Source: Chara braunii (Eukaryota > Streptophyta > Charophyceae > Charales > Characeae). From it: 37,167 bases of DNA. The position numbers and the translations under genes are program-made. Shown here piece by piece: positions 10,013 through 19,904 of this stretch. Positions within the stretch are counted from its first letter, which is position 1; each line of letters opens with the position of its first letter. The stretch lies in the NCBI GenBank assembly GCA_003427395.1, contig BFEA01000053.1:133530-170696 (forward strand), read 5' to 3'. The notes under the pieces are model-generated. The model had not been told where the DNA came from. It did no database searches and saw only the letters and a list, made by a program, of their open reading frames with translations.

Positions 10013-11568
10013 GCCGATCGGCTGCCGGAGACCTCAGGCACGAGCCGCACGGTGTTCACGCCGTTTGGTCTGAGCTCGACTACGCGAAATCCCCCGAAGA
10101 ATCGTGGCGCTAGCTTACCCTGGCGTGCACATTTCCTTATCTGCACGATGTCCCCTAACTTATACTGGGGCCGTGGTCTCGCGTTCCCATTTCGGGCCTC
10201 ATAACTACGGACCTGTCGGTCTTGGGCCAACTCGGTCATCCGTTGGCGTTTTCGGGCTAATCGGGGAAGGGACCGCTCCATCAGCTCCAGGTGTCGTTTG
10301 GCCTTGTCTCGAATCGTGGCCCTTGTGGGCCGTCGGTTCAACGAGGATTCGTCTGGGAGGCTCGATATTGAAACACAAGCCACACTATTGGTCCGTAATT
10401 AAAAGGGGCTCATGCCCGTCGATTCGTGGGGCGTCCCTCGATGGACCGCCAGGATGTGATCCACGATATCGGGCCAGGGCCTTGGATCCCGTGTCGCGAT
10501 ATTTCGTCGTAGTGCGGTCTTGATCACCCTATTCGCGTTTTCTACCAGCCCATTAGACTGTGACATATAGGGTGCAATATTCCGAATGGTGACACCATGT
10601 ATGGCCAGGTTCCTCAAAACTTCTCCTCTGAATTCCGCCCCGTTATCGGTCAGAATCTCCTCCGTGTCCTGATACATTCTGAGAAAACGGTTGACATATC
10701 GCGCGATTTCGGTCGCCTGTCGCGTACGACATGGGTATGCCTCAATCCACTTCAAAAAATGATCTACGAATACCAATAGGATTGAATATTCACAGCTATT
10801 CGGTCTAGGGGGCACCACAATATCGGTAGTATCCATACTAACCCTTTGAAAAGGTCGTTCAACTACCGTAGGTACTATCGATCTTGGTGGCTGAATCGGC
10901 GCCTTGTCAGTGGCGCAGACCTGACAATTCTGGACGATGAACTTCACATCGTCGCGAATGTTGGACCAATACCACTCGTTTTTCTCGATTGTCACCTCCG
11001 TGATCCGGACGGCAAAATGGGCTGCAGTTTCCTCATGTGTCGTCCTAACCCAGTCATACCTCATGAACGGGTGCGGCACTACCATCCAAATCCTACTACC
11101 ATCCGTCTTTCGTTTTTCTAACTGACTCTCGTTCCGGCGATAGTCCCGAGCCCTTTCGTTGGCCCTCCTCCGGTACTCCTTAGTGAAGTCCTGGAGGGGG
11201 TTACCTAGCAAGGTGGCGATTAAAGCAATGTCCGTCCATGCCTCGGCCCTTCTAAATTTTTGAGTCTTTTCTAACCCTTCTGACGTGGCGTCAAGAAATC
11301 GGGTCTCGGTCGGGATCTTATCGTCCCAACACAAGGGGCACAACCAAGGCTTATTGACACTTTTATACTGAATGCAAGAGTCATGGGCTCGCGTGACACA
11401 CTGCCGACAATCTACCCATTCGACATAACCCTCCCCACTAGGATGCATAGGGACAAAGTAAACGCGTGAAATCGCTTCGCAAAAATAGCAAAATTTGTCA
11501 GGAAGAGAGAGAAGGGACGAAGGTGAGAGGGGAGAGAGCGATGTCGTAGGATTACCTCCGTCACCCAT
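10009..11568 (-). pseudogene. PHD finger plus Ty3/gypsy integrase
   Basis: Integrase inserts the retroelement cDNA into chromosomes. From the ATG at 11568: Cys27, Cys30, Cys54, Cys57, His62, Cys65, Cys77 and Cys80 form the Cys4-His-Cys3 order of a PHD finger, with Trp75 in the classic W-x-C-P-x-C ending. The HHCC integrase zinc-binding module follows (His178, His184, Cys215, Cys218). Then comes the DDE core: Asp246, Asp308 and Glu343, the last two 35 positions apart. A TAA at 10401-10399, in the usual GMSPF region, interrupts the frame; it then continues in frame to 10009 and includes the C-terminal module with YKLGDIVQIRK and KLAPRFFGGFRV. All catalytic residues are kept. The ATG overlaps the stop of the upstream RNase H frame. 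A PHD finger at this position is unusual; the first Cys spacing (23) is a little long and the last (11) a little short for the family. Confidence 0.8.
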
Positions 11569-12601
11569 TGCCACGTGCCTGCTTCTTGCCACGTGGGAGA
11601 ACTGCCGCTTGTTCGTACTTGGACCCGTTCGCTGATTCCGGTTCCACTTGTTCGTACTTGGGCCCGTTCGCTGATTCCGGTTCCTTCCAGGGGATGATTT
11701 CTTCACCTTTAGGTACCTTAGCTGGTCGATGCAGACGTGTCAGTCTGTCCGCGTTGTCGTGCCTCTCTGTCTTTCGATAGATGATGTCGAAATCGTACTC
11801 CTGTAGGCGCACCGCCCATCGCCCAATCATACCCGTATAATTAGTGAGCCTCTTCAGCGCTAGCAGCGGCTCATGATCAATCACCAGAAGAAACTTTTGT
11901 CCGTAAAGATACGGATGGAAGTGCTGAATTCCCCAGACCACGGCGTAACACTCGCCTTGCGGGGCCGAATCGTTTCTCCGTTTGTCTGGGACTGTGCGAG
12001 ACGCAGACTCGATGACGTGTTCACGGTCGTCGTTCCCCTTCTGCGTTAGAATAGCGAAAATCGCCTCCGGCTGCCAGTCCGTGATGAGAATGAACTGCTT
12101 CGTAGGGTCTGGCCTGATCAAAATAGGCGTGGTAGTAAGGGCATCCTTGAGGGTGGTGAAGGCTTGTTCGCACTCTGCGTCCCAACTGAGGGGCTGGTCC
12201 TTTCGTAGTAAGTTTGTTAGAGGCCGTGCAATCGCGGCGAAGCCCTTGATGAAGCGACGGTAGTATGACGCTAGTCCCAAGAAAGCTCGAACCTGCGTCA
12301 GTGACATGGGAATAGGGGCGTCTTTCACCGCCGCGACCTTTCTCGAATCTGGCCGCAGTCCTCTGCGTGTCACCACGTAGCCCAAAAACGAGATTTCTGA
12401 GAGGAGAAATTCGCTATTCTCGAGCGAGATCTTGAACCCAGCATCTCTCAGAGCTCCCTGCGTCCACTCAATGTGTTGTGCATGTCGGTGATAGGTCTCC
12501 AAGTAGACCAGGATGTCGTCCATGTATACGATGACACAGAAGTTAATCATCCCCTGAGTTAGCCGCATCTTGTTGACGAAGTTCTGGAACGTCACATTCA
12601 T
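11561..12601 (-). CDS. reverse transcriptase (C-terminal part) and RNase H of element 1
   Basis: Open for 346 codons. The catalytic YMDD box is at residues 26-29, followed by the Ty3-type connection (FLGYVVTRRGLRPD, LGLASYYRRFIKGF) and RNase H with all four acidic residues: Asp175, Glu217, Asp242 and Asp285. The fingers and palm N-terminal half of the reverse transcriptase is absent because the element is cut at 12601, so the enzyme cannot be active from this copy. The C-terminal linker holds two 13-residue repeats. It ends at TGA 11563-11561, overlapping the ATG of the integrase frame in ATGGGTGA. Confidence 0.9.
   Translation of the reverse strand: MNVTFQNFVNKMRLTQGMINFCVIVYMDDILVYLETYHRHAQHIEWTQGALRDAGFKISLENSEFLLSEISFLGYVVTRRGLRPDSRKVAAVKDAPIPMSLTQVRAFLGLASYYRRFIKGFAAIARPLTNLLRKDQPLSWDAECEQAFTTLKDALTTTPILIRPDPTKQFILITDWQPEAIFAILTQKGNDDREHVIESASRTVPDKRRNDSAPQGECYAVVWGIQHFHPYLYGQKFLLVIDHEPLLALKRLTNYTGMIGRWAVRLQEYDFDIIYRKTERHDNADRLTRLHRPAKVPKGEEIIPWKEPESANGPKYEQVEPESANGSKYEQAAVLPRGKKQARGNG
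11608..11685 (-). repeat. 39-bp tandem duplication in the RNase H to integrase linker
   Basis: Two 39-bp units start at 11608 and 11647 on the plus strand. Being 13 codons long, they preserve frame and encode two copies of EPESANGPKYEQV (second copy Ser for Pro) at the end of the RNase H ORF. Read in the next frame they give a repeated NQRTGPSTNK. Confidence 0.85.
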
Positions 12602-13899
12602 AGCCCGCTATCGTACCAAATACCCGTACAAGGGTATTTGGCGTGTTTTCTGCAAGTCACACTAGTGCAATCTCGTTCGCTCGACAGCGAGCATACGGGA
12701 GGAAGTTTAGGCCCACGCAAGGGTGAGCCGAGCGCGCCACGTATTGACAACGAGGCACATCCATACGCAGCCTGGATGTGCGCGGCGCCGCGGGCCAACG
12801 GGATGTGCGACGTCTATTCTTAATTTTTATTTATTTATCTGGTTTTATTTGTCTCTAAGGTCGTTAGCATGGTGATTGATTTCGAGGTCGATGTCGGGAC
12901 CGGCGAGCCTAGCTCGATCGTTGTGCCGCAGGATACGGGCGGCCGTCACGGCAATCTAGGACCTTGACCACGTACTTCTCTCCGTGGGCCCGTGTTGGTT
13001 CCTGCATGTGAGGGGTGCTGGCGAGATTTTTTTTTACCTCACCCGCATTGAAGCGCAGACCGAAGAGGTCAATGTGCGTGGAAAGTGGCGGGGTCCGTGG
13101 TCGTGGCTTGTCCCGTTTCCCTATTGGAAGGCATTCTGAATGAGCCTGTGGGGCTACAACTCAAGGATGGTGGGGGCTGTTGCGGGGTACAGTCCGCCCC
13201 CGCTATCTGCCTGCGAGATGTTTGAGTGTGGGCGTGACCCTTGGGACATGGTGGATGGTGGGCCGTCCTTGGGCGTAGTGGGGCAGAGCACCGGGGCAGA
13301 GGCCGCAATACTGCAGTGACCGCTCGTTGAGGCTCAGGGACCGCTGCATCGAAAAGCTCGTGCTGCAGGTGTTACAGCAGAGCTGTGCCCATCCCCTTGT
13401 AGTGGCAGCCGTATGCCTCAGCGTCAATCAGCGGGGCAAGCTGCAAGACTGATGCAGCGGGGCGGGCCGCTGCACACCCTTTCTACCGGATCTCAATGTT
13501 TTTGACCATCGTGCACCGGTCTGTGTAGCGAGCGATGCTATATCGCATAGGAGAGCGCAAGCATAGAGTGGGCTTAAGGAGACAACTAATCAGAGGCAGC
13601 GATGAAAGGACAAGAAGAACAGAGTTGAATCTGGCCGATGAACTGCGCCAGGTGCGTGCGGAGAGGGGGAAGAAAGCAGCGTTAGGCAGGTAGCGGGCGA
13701 CGTGCAGCGGAGGAAGATAGGCAGTGGGGAAGCGCAGAAGAACGGAGGAAAGCGACGAGGAGCGAAGGGCCAGAGAAGAGAAACGGGGCCAGCAAGAAGG
13801 GGGTGAACCTGGACGTGTTTTTGTGCAGGGTGCATATAGAGAGGAAAGAGAGCAGTGGGGGGGAAGAAAACGAGCATGGTAACGAGAGAGAAGATACTT
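12602..13899. other. no gene; two perfect hairpins
   Basis: No recognisable coding region. A 10-bp perfect stem lies at 12616-12625/12632-12641 (CCAAATACCC, 6-base loop), directly beside the truncation point of element 1. A second perfect 9-bp stem lies at 12755-12763/12773-12781 (GCACATCCA). Between about 12815 and 12850 the sequence is AT-rich. Open frames at 13069-13427 and 13483-13902 are shadows of purine-rich sequence. Confidence 0.5.
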
Positions 13900-14295
13900 C
13901 ACGCCCGTTCCTCGATGGGACCGGGCGAATGAAGATTCGTTCTCGAGGTCCTTGGGCTGGGCGACCTCGATGGTAGAGTTAGATTTAGCAAAGAGTTAGT
14001 AAGGGAGGAGGTAAAGAGAGAATGAGCCGGGCAGAGGTAAGGAGAAAACTGGCTATGGTGGGGCAGAAAGTAGTGTATCTCGCCCAATTCATAATGAAAT
14101 CGGGCGAGTAAAGACGTGAAATAGGGGTTTTTGCCCCTGGCGACCTACATGACGGAGTTAGTTTGAGTGATAAATCAGTAGAATAGAAGGTAGAGAGAGA
14201 TAGGACTGCGTGGGGATGCCGGACAGCGAAAGGGAGGAGGAAAAGCGAGAGCTAGAGGAGCATATCTCGCTCGTTCCTTCGCAGGTTTAAGCGAG
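13900..14295. repeat. three degenerate units, each headed by a 30-bp hairpin
   Basis: Hairpins of exactly 30 bases start at 13900, 14079 and 14266 (spacing 179 and 187). Stems are CGCCCG/CGGGCG, CTCGCCC/GGGCGAG and CTCGCT/AGCGAG, so pairing is kept while bases change. After the first two hairpins come similar segments (GGCGACCT.., GAGTTAG.., AAGAGTTAGTAAG or ATAAATCAGTAG). A further partial unit may follow to about 14390. No ORF is conserved. Confidence 0.55.
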
Positions 14296-14969
14296 ATAAA
14301 ACATTGTTTGGGGTTTTTTAGATAGGGCGAGCTTGCTGGTGGAGGTGGATTTGGGATAGGAATGACGGTTTTGGCAGAGCGAGATAAGAGGGCTGCGCCC
14401 AGTAGGATGGATTTAGGAGTAACGACGTACATGACCGTGTTGTAGGGGAAGGTTCGTTCGGATTTTTGCTCAGCGCTATCCAAAGAAGTGGGGTGAGGCT
14501 AGCCGGGGGATGGTTGGAGACTTACCGTGTTGGCTAGTGCATTGCTCATCCTATCGATGAACGAAGGCCCCTTCAACTTCCAATATGGTAGTGCATGCTT
14601 ACCTGACCGAGGCGTAACTGTGATTACAAAGGAGGGCAGCAAACTGAGAGTGGGACGGAAAGACAAGCCGCAATGGAGTACAGTCAGAATGAGGAAACGA
14701 GAAAGAGGATAGTTGATTTGGAAGGTAGTTTACTCGATAGGGGTTGCAGGGGTGCGCTTCATCCGGGTGGATTCCCAGTCAGGTGCATTTCAACAGAGGA
14801 GTGAGGACGCTAGCGTATGACGAATATGACGCCAGTGATAGCTTCGTTGGTGAAAGAGAGAGTAGTTACTTATCTCGGTAAAAACGTCGCGGATGAACAA
14901 GACCTCATGTTGCAATACGAGAAAATTGAGGGTTGAGCACATGCAGTTAGCAAGATATCCGAGCCTGTC

Positions 14970-14970
<1 letters not shown>
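14296..14970. other. no recognisable gene
   Basis: Purine-rich sequence with only short frames (102 codons at most) lacking motifs. It runs into the (TC)n tract and the assembly gap. Confidence 0.5.

Positions 14971-15051
<81 letters not shown>
14971..15051. repeat. (TC)40 microsatellite
   Basis: An uninterrupted TC dinucleotide run of 80 bases followed by CCTTCTTCTT, ending 14 bases before the assembly gap. Slippage or assembly failure here probably caused the gap. Confidence 0.98.
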
Positions 15052-15053
<2 letters not shown>

Positions 15054-15065
15054 TCTTCTTAACAC

Positions 15066-15875
15066 NNNNNNNNNNNNNNNNNNNNNNNNNNNNNNNNNNN
15101 NNNNNNNNNNNNNNNNNNNNNNNNNNNNNNNNNNNNNNNNNNNNNNNNNNNNNNNNNNNNNNNNNNNNNNNNNNNNNNNNNNNNNNNNNNNNNNNNNNNN
15201 NNNNNNNNNNNNNNNNNNNNNNNNNNNNNNNNNNNNNNNNNNNNNNNNNNNNNNNNNNNNNNNNNNNNNNNNNNNNNNNNNNNNNNNNNNNNNNNNNNNN
15301 NNNNNNNNNNNNNNNNNNNNNNNNNNNNNNNNNNNNNNNNNNNNNNNNNNNNNNNNNNNNNNNNNNNNNNNNNNNNNNNNNNNNNNNNNNNNNNNNNNNN
15401 NNNNNNNNNNNNNNNNNNNNNNNNNNNNNNNNNNNNNNNNNNNNNNNNNNNNNNNNNNNNNNNNNNNNNNNNNNNNNNNNNNNNNNNNNNNNNNNNNNNN
15501 NNNNNNNNNNNNNNNNNNNNNNNNNNNNNNNNNNNNNNNNNNNNNNNNNNNNNNNNNNNNNNNNNNNNNNNNNNNNNNNNNNNNNNNNNNNNNNNNNNNN
15601 NNNNNNNNNNNNNNNNNNNNNNNNNNNNNNNNNNNNNNNNNNNNNNNNNNNNNNNNNNNNNNNNNNNNNNNNNNNNNNNNNNNNNNNNNNNNNNNNNNNN
15701 NNNNNNNNNNNNNNNNNNNNNNNNNNNNNNNNNNNNNNNNNNNNNNNNNNNNNNNNNNNNNNNNNNNNNNNNNNNNNNNNNNNNNNNNNNNNNNNNNNNN
15801 NNNNNNNNNNNNNNNNNNNNNNNNNNNNNNNNNNNNNNNNNNNNNNNNNNNNNNNNNNNNNNNNNNNNNNNNNNN
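15066..15875. other. assembly gap, 810 N
   Basis: Unsequenced. The two long open frames that appear to span it are artefacts of translating N. Confidence 1.
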
Positions 15876-17803
15876 GTAGCGGCTTAGGGGAAGGACGGCA
15901 TGGCCGCGCCCCGATGATGCCGGAAGTCTGTCGTGACGTTAGGGAAATGGTGCGTGGCCTAAGGATAACGCTTAGCCCTACGCACGAAAAAAAGAGAAAT
16001 CTCCAATAAACACCCTGGACTGCCTGAGTATTGGAAGGAGAAATTTCTTGCGAACACAAGGGGGAATCGGGAATCTATGCTTGCGACAGTTGACCAGCGA
16101 GGCTACCACCCAATGCAAGGGTTGAGCTACATCCCCAATGTCAAGCTCTCTCGCCCTATTGACCCATCCCCATCCATACCAAAGAACTAGGTGGGGGTGG
16201 CCCCGGGACGAATGACCCCCGCCCTGAGCTTGAGCGTGGGCGGGTCGAGCCAAATGGGACCCGTCAAGGGTCAACGAAGGCTCGAAAGTCTACCGGGGTT
16301 CGGCCCGACAAAAATGGTGGAGGTGTCGGGTATGGGTTAAACTGACCCATACGATCTCGAGGGGGGCGCCCGACACATGTGCGCGAACATAACTCAAGAG
16401 AAGGAACGAGGACTTGTGTATGCTCTATTCCCTTGAGAGAATCAGATTTGAGGGCCGTTGGGCGCATGGCAAGGCCAGACCTGGAGGAATAACATGTGTG
16501 ATGTGCACTTATTTAGTCGCCGCCTCGTGGGGAGTCCTCCTTCTTCCGGGGCTGGTGTTCGCCAGTCCGGGGAAGCCTTGGGCAAGCCGCAAGTCGACCC
16601 TTCCTCTTCGTCTGAAAAAAGGGCTCCGGTTACCTGGCAGGCGGTTGGTGCTCGGCCTAGGCCGGGTTCCAATAAAAATCTCGCGGCGGAGTGATCTGAC
16701 CGACATGGGTTCCTTCTTCTCTCTTCTTCGGAGCCCAGCGGGCTCCTTGCACTTTCACATGAAATGCTTGAAGGAACCTCATATCAACAAAATGGTAATC
16801 GAGAAGGAACAATCCCGCCCTATGAACGGACACACAAATGAAGATGAGGGGAATGAAGGGAGTTGCTAGACTCCAAAAAAATTAGCTCACCTTTGAAGAT
16901 GCTCACGAAAAGGAATCGGGCACGATGTATGGATACTAGGGGTGAGTGGCACACACGGTCCCGAGAGAAAAGCATGAGGCAGGGATAGGAAGCGCTGGGA
17001 GCACCATGTGAAAAACACTTGTATTGTATGTGTCCCACTTGGGACTTGTGGTTTGCATGAATGGGGAACTGAGCGTCCTGCCATTTCGGAAGGAACGGGT
17101 GGGTCTGCACCGGCTGGTGCGGGTTGCGAAACGTCATTTTCTTCGGGTAAGCTATTGGGCTTTCATGTGCAAGGTTACGCCACCGAACCGTTGGGCGGGT
17201 CTTGGCACGCCGGTTGATTAGTAGCATTCTCACCCATGGTGGGCCCGAGCTTGGCTCGGCGCCTTGCCCAGGCGGGATGCGAAACGTCTCCTCAAGTGGG
17301 GCCTGACCTGTTGACGGGCGGGGGGGGGGCGTTGCATGTGGGGCCCGGAGAGAGCTCCGGAGGTGATTAGTAGCCTCTCGCGATACGACGGTAAAGGCTG
17401 ATTCTTATCGGACCGATGGATGTGAATGCCCGGACGGTTGACTTTCGTCCCTACCGTGGTATGCGGGGTGATTCCCGGTGCCAACGGGGGTGTGCAAGAG
17501 CGGCAAGATGGGATGGGGTATTCTCGGCAAGAAGGTGAGGGTGTCCCCCCACTGGAGTCTGGGTACCTCGCTCGCGACGGTTGAGTTGTGCTTGAGGTAC
17601 GGGATAAAACTCTGCCGATAGTACAGTGGAGAGACCACTTTTGGGAAAAAGCCGGTGAGGAGATGACCGGCCTGTGTACGAGGATTGCCTGATTTTTTTT
17701 CTTTTGTGCCTCCCTCTGTAAAGTTGCTTGAGATTGGTGGGAAGGAACCGAGCCTTCTAAGTCTATTCTCGCTCTCTATCTAAGTCCGCACGAGTGAGAG
17801 AAG
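15876..17803. other. no confident gene; degenerate repeats and a possible coding scrap
   Basis: A 78-codon plus frame at 16458-16694 has protein-like composition (SSSSEKRAPVTWQAVGARP) but no motif; it may be a scrap of a leader or gag-like ORF. Two related segments share TGCGAAACGTC (17125 and 17278) and GATTAGTAGC (17216 and 17365), a degenerate duplication of about 150 bp. This is where a 5' LTR and primer-binding site for the downstream element would be expected, but I could not recognise either. Confidence 0.35.
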
Positions 17804-18129
17804 ATGAAAAAGAGCAAGGATAGGAGTCGGAAGGAAAGGAACCAAGGGAAGGAATGTCGGCGGATGGTGACCGACTTTGGGTACGATAGGGCAGCGGTAC
17901 TTAGGAAATAGGCGAAGGGAAAATTTAGGGAGACCCTGATGAGGGGTCGCGACGAATGGTGACTGACTTTGGGTACGACAGGGCAGCGGTACTTAGGAAA
18001 TGGGCGAAGGGAAAATTTAGGGAGACCCTGATGAGGGGTCCAAAACAGTTCTCATCTAGGACTAGTACGGCTGACCTAACCGAGGGCCGGTTGGTGCTTC
18101 TTTTTGAAAAAGCAGGACTCGGCAATTAG
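17804..18129 (+). pseudogene. small basic ORF broken by a 92-bp tandem duplication
   Basis: An ATG at 17804 opens a basic frame (MKKSKDRSRKERNQ) that runs into TAG after the first copy of a 92-bp repeat. Inside the second copy the same peptide (YDRAAVLRKWAKGKF) reads through and stays open to TAG at 18127-18129. Since 92 is not a multiple of three, the duplication itself causes the frameshift, implying an ORF of roughly 79 codons before it. No family is recognised. It sits just upstream of the C1-C4 array. The 3' part also contains a splice-acceptor-like CAG, so it might instead be untranslated leader. Confidence 0.35.
17864..18040 (+). repeat. 92-bp tandem duplication
   Basis: Unit 1 is 17864-17955 and unit 2 is 17956-18040. 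They start ATGGTGAC and differ at only a few positions over about 85 bases, so the duplication is recent relative to decay of the surrounding frames. Confidence 0.9.
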
Positions 18130-18140
18130 GGAAGGACAAG

Positions 18141-18944
18141 ATGACACGGTGGTTGTCCTCGCCAACCTACTCCGGCGGACCAGAGATACCGGTAGACGTA
18201 AAGGGTGGGATGTCGGTTGTGATGCCGGAGGAAGGAACTTGGACGGACCTGGAGCCGGCATACCGAACCGTGATGCTGGTTGAAAGTGATGCCTTCCTAT
18301 GGGTCGAAAAAATGTGGACCAAGGTTAGTTTGACGAGGTTAGCGCCAAGCTTGCTGGACATAGAGTTTCGGGGGACCGTGGAGGCCCGGGGATGGGTCTA
18401 CTTGTCTAAGGAAAAGGAAAACGCCATGATTATAGAGCTCGCCTTAGGAGTACTCCCGTACAAATTGCTCAAGGAGGCCGAGCAGGAAGTGGTATGGGCT
18501 GCGTGCCAGCGGGTGGAAATGGTGATGGAAGAGATTGACGTGCGGGTGGAACTCGGAGATAGAAGGAATGTACGAAAACCCTTTAGAACTCTGAGGTGTG
18601 TCATGCCGCCCTTCATGGTAAACGCCGTCTTCGGGACCCGGAGTAGGTTGTTGCGGATATGCAGATTCATGGCAAGCCTGAGACTGTACCAAGGGGCCCG
18701 CCAGGACTTTTTCCGTCTGTCGGTCGAAATGGGGCCGTTCGAGGGGAACTGGGCAAGGGAGCTGGCCACGATACTGAACCATCTTAGTACGGACGGTCTG
18801 TTCGTCCCGAGCGACGTGCATTGGAAGATAGTATATAGGAATGTCACGATAGGGGAGACGTTTTTGGAAGGGTACAGGACCTGTGGTATGAGGAGGACGA
18901 AGACGACTCGGATGAGGAAAAGGGGATAAAGATTGAGGATTGAG
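18141..18944 (+). pseudogene. C1: first of four tandem paralogous ORFs, unknown family
   Basis: Open for 262 codons from ATG 18141 (MTRW) to 18929. It is the best-preserved member of the C family. It shares the order seen in C2-C4: an N-terminal strand ending in a Pro (MSVVMPEEG), FLWVEKMW, the motif WVYLSKE followed by ELALGVLP, then FMVNAVFG, FFRLSVEMGPFEGNWAREL and GETFLEG. Just after GETFLEG the family's acidic end (VQDLWYEEDEDDSDEE) is found in another frame, ending at TGA 18942-18944, so one frameshift near 18870 is likely. The product would be acidic at its C-terminus and soluble. It is not recognised as capsid, protease or any enzyme. Confidence 0.65.
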
Positions 18945-19011
18945 ATTTCTAAAAGAAAGGGGCTCAGGGCTGTATGGCATGGGTGGATTGGGGCTCTGCA
19001 GGGGATCAAGG

Positions 19012-19810
19012 ATGGCAAGGGAGCAAAGCATGATGAAACGAATGTTTAGAGGGTGGATACCTAGGCGGCTCGAGGGAGGGGTGGAGATGGTCCTACCCAC
19101 GAGGAACGAATGGAGAGGGACGACCTGTGACTGGTTAGGGGTAGAAGTCGTAACCGCCATGTCCTTTCTATGGGTAGAGAGAGTATGGAACCCGGTCAGG
19201 GAAAGTGAGGCGTGGGATGAGATAGCCGAGGGGGATGTGGAGTCACTCGGGACTGTGTACTTGTCAAAGGAGGGGTGACATCTGTTTTGTGTATGCCTAG
19301 CCGTCGGGTGGGACCCGACATGGATCTTAGGAGAGGCCGAGCGATTGACCTGGGAAATGGGCTGCGAATTCGCGAACGAAGGATGGGATGAAGTAAGGAG
19401 CAGGGTCGTGCTGGGAGGATGGGAGGAGCTTAGGTTACTTGGGTCCCACACTTCATGGCGAATTGGTTCGGAGGATACGAACACATCCGAGGGGTCGCGG
19501 ATTCGTTGAGTGAGGTGGATCTGGGGTTCACCTGGTTAGTGGACGCGTACTATAGGACCTCGCTACGACTAGAACCTTCCATGGGGACCGCGGCAAGGGG
19601 GCCTCGCTACTATTAGTGGACGCCTACTATAGGACCTTGCTACTATTAGTGGACGCCTACTATAGGACCTCGCTACGACTAGAGGCCCTTAAGGACGATC
19701 GGTTTACGATCGAGGACGAGGTCGAGAAGGCGATACCCTGTCGGGAGGTGGCCGCGACCCCCTCGTATGTAGGGGATGTGTTCCTGCTATTTGAACGGGC
19801 CTGGATGTAG
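19012..19810 (+). pseudogene. C2: second tandem paralogue, degraded
   Basis: Start ATG 19012 (MAREQSMMKR) lies 11 bases after a CAG. Family motifs in order: VEMVLPTRNEW, FLWVERVW, GTVYLSKE, then TGA at about 19276, CLAVGWDP, a frame change, PHFMANWFGG, DAYYRTSLRLEP, local repeats, and the end YVGDVFLLFERAW with TAG at 19808-19810. At least one stop and two frame changes show it is non-functional. A basic leader before the first strand parallels those of C3 and C4. Confidence 0.6.
19536..19683 (+). repeat. local triplication inside C2
   Basis: TTAGTGGACGC-TACTATAGGACC occurs at 19536, 19613 and 19646; the first and third copies extend to CGCTACGACTAGA. The repeat encodes the DAYYRTSLRLE segment of C2 and introduces stops (TAT TAG), so it contributed to inactivation. 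Confidence 0.85.
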
Positions 19811-19904
19811 AGTAAGCCTAGGGGCGCCATGGAAGGGGGGGGGCTTGCACGCATGGGAAGGAAGGATAGCACAGGCACAGTTAAGGAGCACGGGAGGGGG
19901 TTCT

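Larger units (their letters stand above)
7829..12601 (-). mobile_element. 5'-truncated Ty3/gypsy retrotransposon (element 1)
   Basis: Minus-strand order: reverse transcriptase C-terminal part and RNase H (12601-11561), PHD finger and integrase (11568-10009), then a long third frame (10012-7829). RNase H before integrase is the Ty3/gypsy order. Gag, protease and the N-terminal reverse transcriptase are missing: homology stops at 12601, next to a perfect 10-bp hairpin. I could not find a pair of LTRs. The second retroelement in this window is on the opposite strand and clearly diverged from it. Confidence 0.8.

Noticed and set aside
12616-12641. Helitron 3' terminus
   Set aside because: The hairpin is perfect, but the following bases read CTAT and not CTRR, and no rolling-circle replicase or 5' TC end was seen.
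14893-16059. Long frames on both strands across the gap
   Set aside because: They consist mostly of translated N and (TC)n.
18441-19484. 346-codon minus-strand frame opposite C1 and C2
   Set aside because: The four-copy motif conservation is on the plus strand; the minus frame is Ser/Pro/His-rich with no repeated motifs across C1-C4.
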